NCBI GenBank assembly: GCA_037039685.1
Contig: JAWNGF010000013.1
Coordinates: 145,001 to 209,000, forward strand
Length of the DNA: 64,000 nt
From: Ceratobasidium sp. AG-K
Lineage: Eukaryota; Basidiomycota; Agaricomycetes; Cantharellales; Ceratobasidiaceae
Direction: 5' to 3'
Both the position numbers and the translations under genes were made by a program. Shown here one piece after another: positions 63,390 to 64,000 of the stretch (its first letter is position 1; the number at the start of each line of letters is the position of its first letter). The notes beneath the pieces were generated by a model. The model worked only from the letters and a program-made list of their open reading frames with translations. It was not told where the DNA came from and searched no databases.

Positions 63390-63847
63390 TGTTGTGAGCT
63401 AGCTCACTCCATCGGACTCGCCCATTGTCTCGCCCGCCTGTCTCTCTCTTTCCTGTTACGTTCCCGTTTCTGATTGCCGCGTTGCCACCTTCTTGTGGTT
63501 ATCCTGTTACTTTGTGTAACGCGGCTGTGCTTTGTACGAGTCATGTCTGTTCATACAGCATGACTCACTTGGACACTCCTGACTGGTTGACTGCTGTGAC
63601 TCATGTGGCTACACCTTGTATGACTCGGCCACGATTGTGAATATATATAGAGGACCAACAAGCCTGGAAACCCCAGCTTGTTTTGTCTCGTCAAAACATT
63701 CCCTCTGAGTGACACTTAGAACCACCCCTACCCTTAAGAGCCTACAGACGCTTAAGTGCGTTGCGGTTCAAGAGGTCACTAAGGTCTTAGTGCCGTCCAC
63801 TCTCCATCGCGGCTCGTCTCACAGCCATCAAGAAGAAGCTTACGACA
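63390..63847 (+). repeat. Element C 3' LTR
   Basis: 458 bp, no difference from the 5' LTR seen by eye. It is followed at once by the ATCAA duplication. Confidence 0.93.
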
Positions 63848-63852
63848 ATCAA
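63848..63852 (+). other. Target-site duplication of element C, right copy
   Basis: ATCAA, matching 56616-56620. Removing element C with one copy of ATCAA restores the open pol frame of element B (WYQ then GRIVV). Confidence 0.9.
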
Positions 63853-64000
63853 GGAAGAATTGTTGTTCCTGACAAAAGGGACATCAAACTGAAGCTTCTC
63901 AAGCTCTACCATGACTCGCCCATTGCGGGTCACCAAGGGCAAGCCAGGACTTTAGAACTTATCTCTAGAAACTACTACTGGCCAGGCATGAAAGCCCAAG
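63853..64000 (+). pseudogene. Element B Pol, continuation (integrase zinc-binding domain), runs off the right edge
   Basis: The frame resumes GRIVVPDKRDIK, then the integrase H2C2 start LYHDSPIAGHQGQARTLELI and YYWPGMKA. It is in frame with the part ending at 56620. The remaining integrase, chromodomain, any ORF3 and the 3' LTR lie outside the window. Confidence 0.88.

Larger units (their letters stand above)
56621..63847 (+). mobile_element. Element C: complete, recent Ty3/Gypsy chromodomain retrotransposon nested in element B
   Basis: 7227 bp with 458-bp LTRs (56621-57078, 63390-63847) in which I see no difference, flanked by the 5-bp duplication ATCAA. Same organisation and gene lengths as element A (gag 666 aa, pol frame 1304 codons, ORF3 254 aa), but clearly diverged in sequence, so it is a sister lineage. 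All frames are open. The protease Asp is replaced by Asn. Confidence 0.94.
51788..64000 (+). mobile_element. Element B: Ty3/Gypsy chromovirus of a second family, interrupted by element C, truncated by window end
   Basis: The 5' LTR is 51788-52284, followed by a self-priming PBS, gag with a nonsense codon, a hairpin at the gag-pol junction, and pol to 56620. Element C is inserted there, and pol resumes at 63853 and leaves the window within the integrase. It shares the layout of A and C, but its proteins and LTR are clearly different in sequence. It lies 44 bp after the stop codon of the gene split by element A. Confidence 0.88.

Noticed and set aside
1..64000. tRNA, rRNA genes or CRISPR arrays
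   Set aside because: No B-box-bearing cloverleaf, no rRNA-like conserved stretch and no regular repeat-spacer array was seen; CRISPR is not expected in a fungus.

Overview
The window looks like nuclear DNA of a filamentous basidiomycete. An Agaricomycete of the Rhizoctonia type is the best guess, made from gene content and not from any database search. Genes are split by many short introns (about 45-60 nt, several with a TACTAAC/CTAAC-like branch point). The repertoire fits: Plavaka and Tnp2 DNA transposons, chromodomain Ty3/Gypsy elements, a DyP peroxidase, an HSP70-12-type chaperone, BTB paralogues and jacalin-like lectins.

Layout. 1-11 kb is repeat-rich and decayed: the 5' part of a disordered-protein gene (minus), a Plavaka transposase relic with four in-frame TGA codons, a broken copy of what looks like the N-terminal MELT region of the kinetochore scaffold Spc105/KNL1, and an orphan retrotransposon Gag-like ORF. 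11.6-34.4 kb is the host gene block: HSP70-12-like, one intact and two broken BTB genes, NmrA-like oxidoreductase, ABHD11-type hydrolase divergent from a gankyrin/Nas6 gene, an unrecognised gene, a DUF4604 protein, an ICT1-like peptidyl-tRNA hydrolase, a DyP peroxidase, an MRH4-like mitochondrial DEAD-box helicase, and mitochondrial ribosomal protein uL30m with an apparent frameshift. ICT1, MRH4 and uL30m all belong to mitochondrial translation or ribosome biology. 34.4-38.6 kb holds two related lectin genes, the first lacking its 5' half and the second losing its 3' end. 39-42.4 kb is an apparently intact Tnp2-family transposase.

43.7-64 kb is a nest of three self-priming Ty3/Gypsy chromoviruses. 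Element A (43714-50944) splits a host gene (43333-51744) without a target-site duplication. Element B (51788 to beyond the window) is a related family with a nonsense codon in gag. Element C (56621-63847), a close relative of A with LTRs that look identical, sits inside the pol gene of B with the 5-bp duplication ATCAA.

The most interesting signals are in these elements. (1) A 12-nt sequence about 30 nt after the LTR TATA box is complementary to the site 2 nt after the LTR, and both strands co-vary between families A/C and B, which argues for Tf1-like self-priming. (2) The gag-pol junction carries a -1 slippery site in A/C and, in all three elements, a hairpin with a 5-nt spacer whose stem differs in sequence but is preserved. 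(3) A third ORF (254 aa, Trp-rich, no recognised domain) overlaps the 3' end of pol in A and C, and is better conserved than the pol frame it overlaps. (4) The youngest element, C, has Asn in place of the catalytic Asp of its protease.

Exon boundaries were read by eye from GT/AG signals and frame continuity; treat those not given explicitly as approximate.
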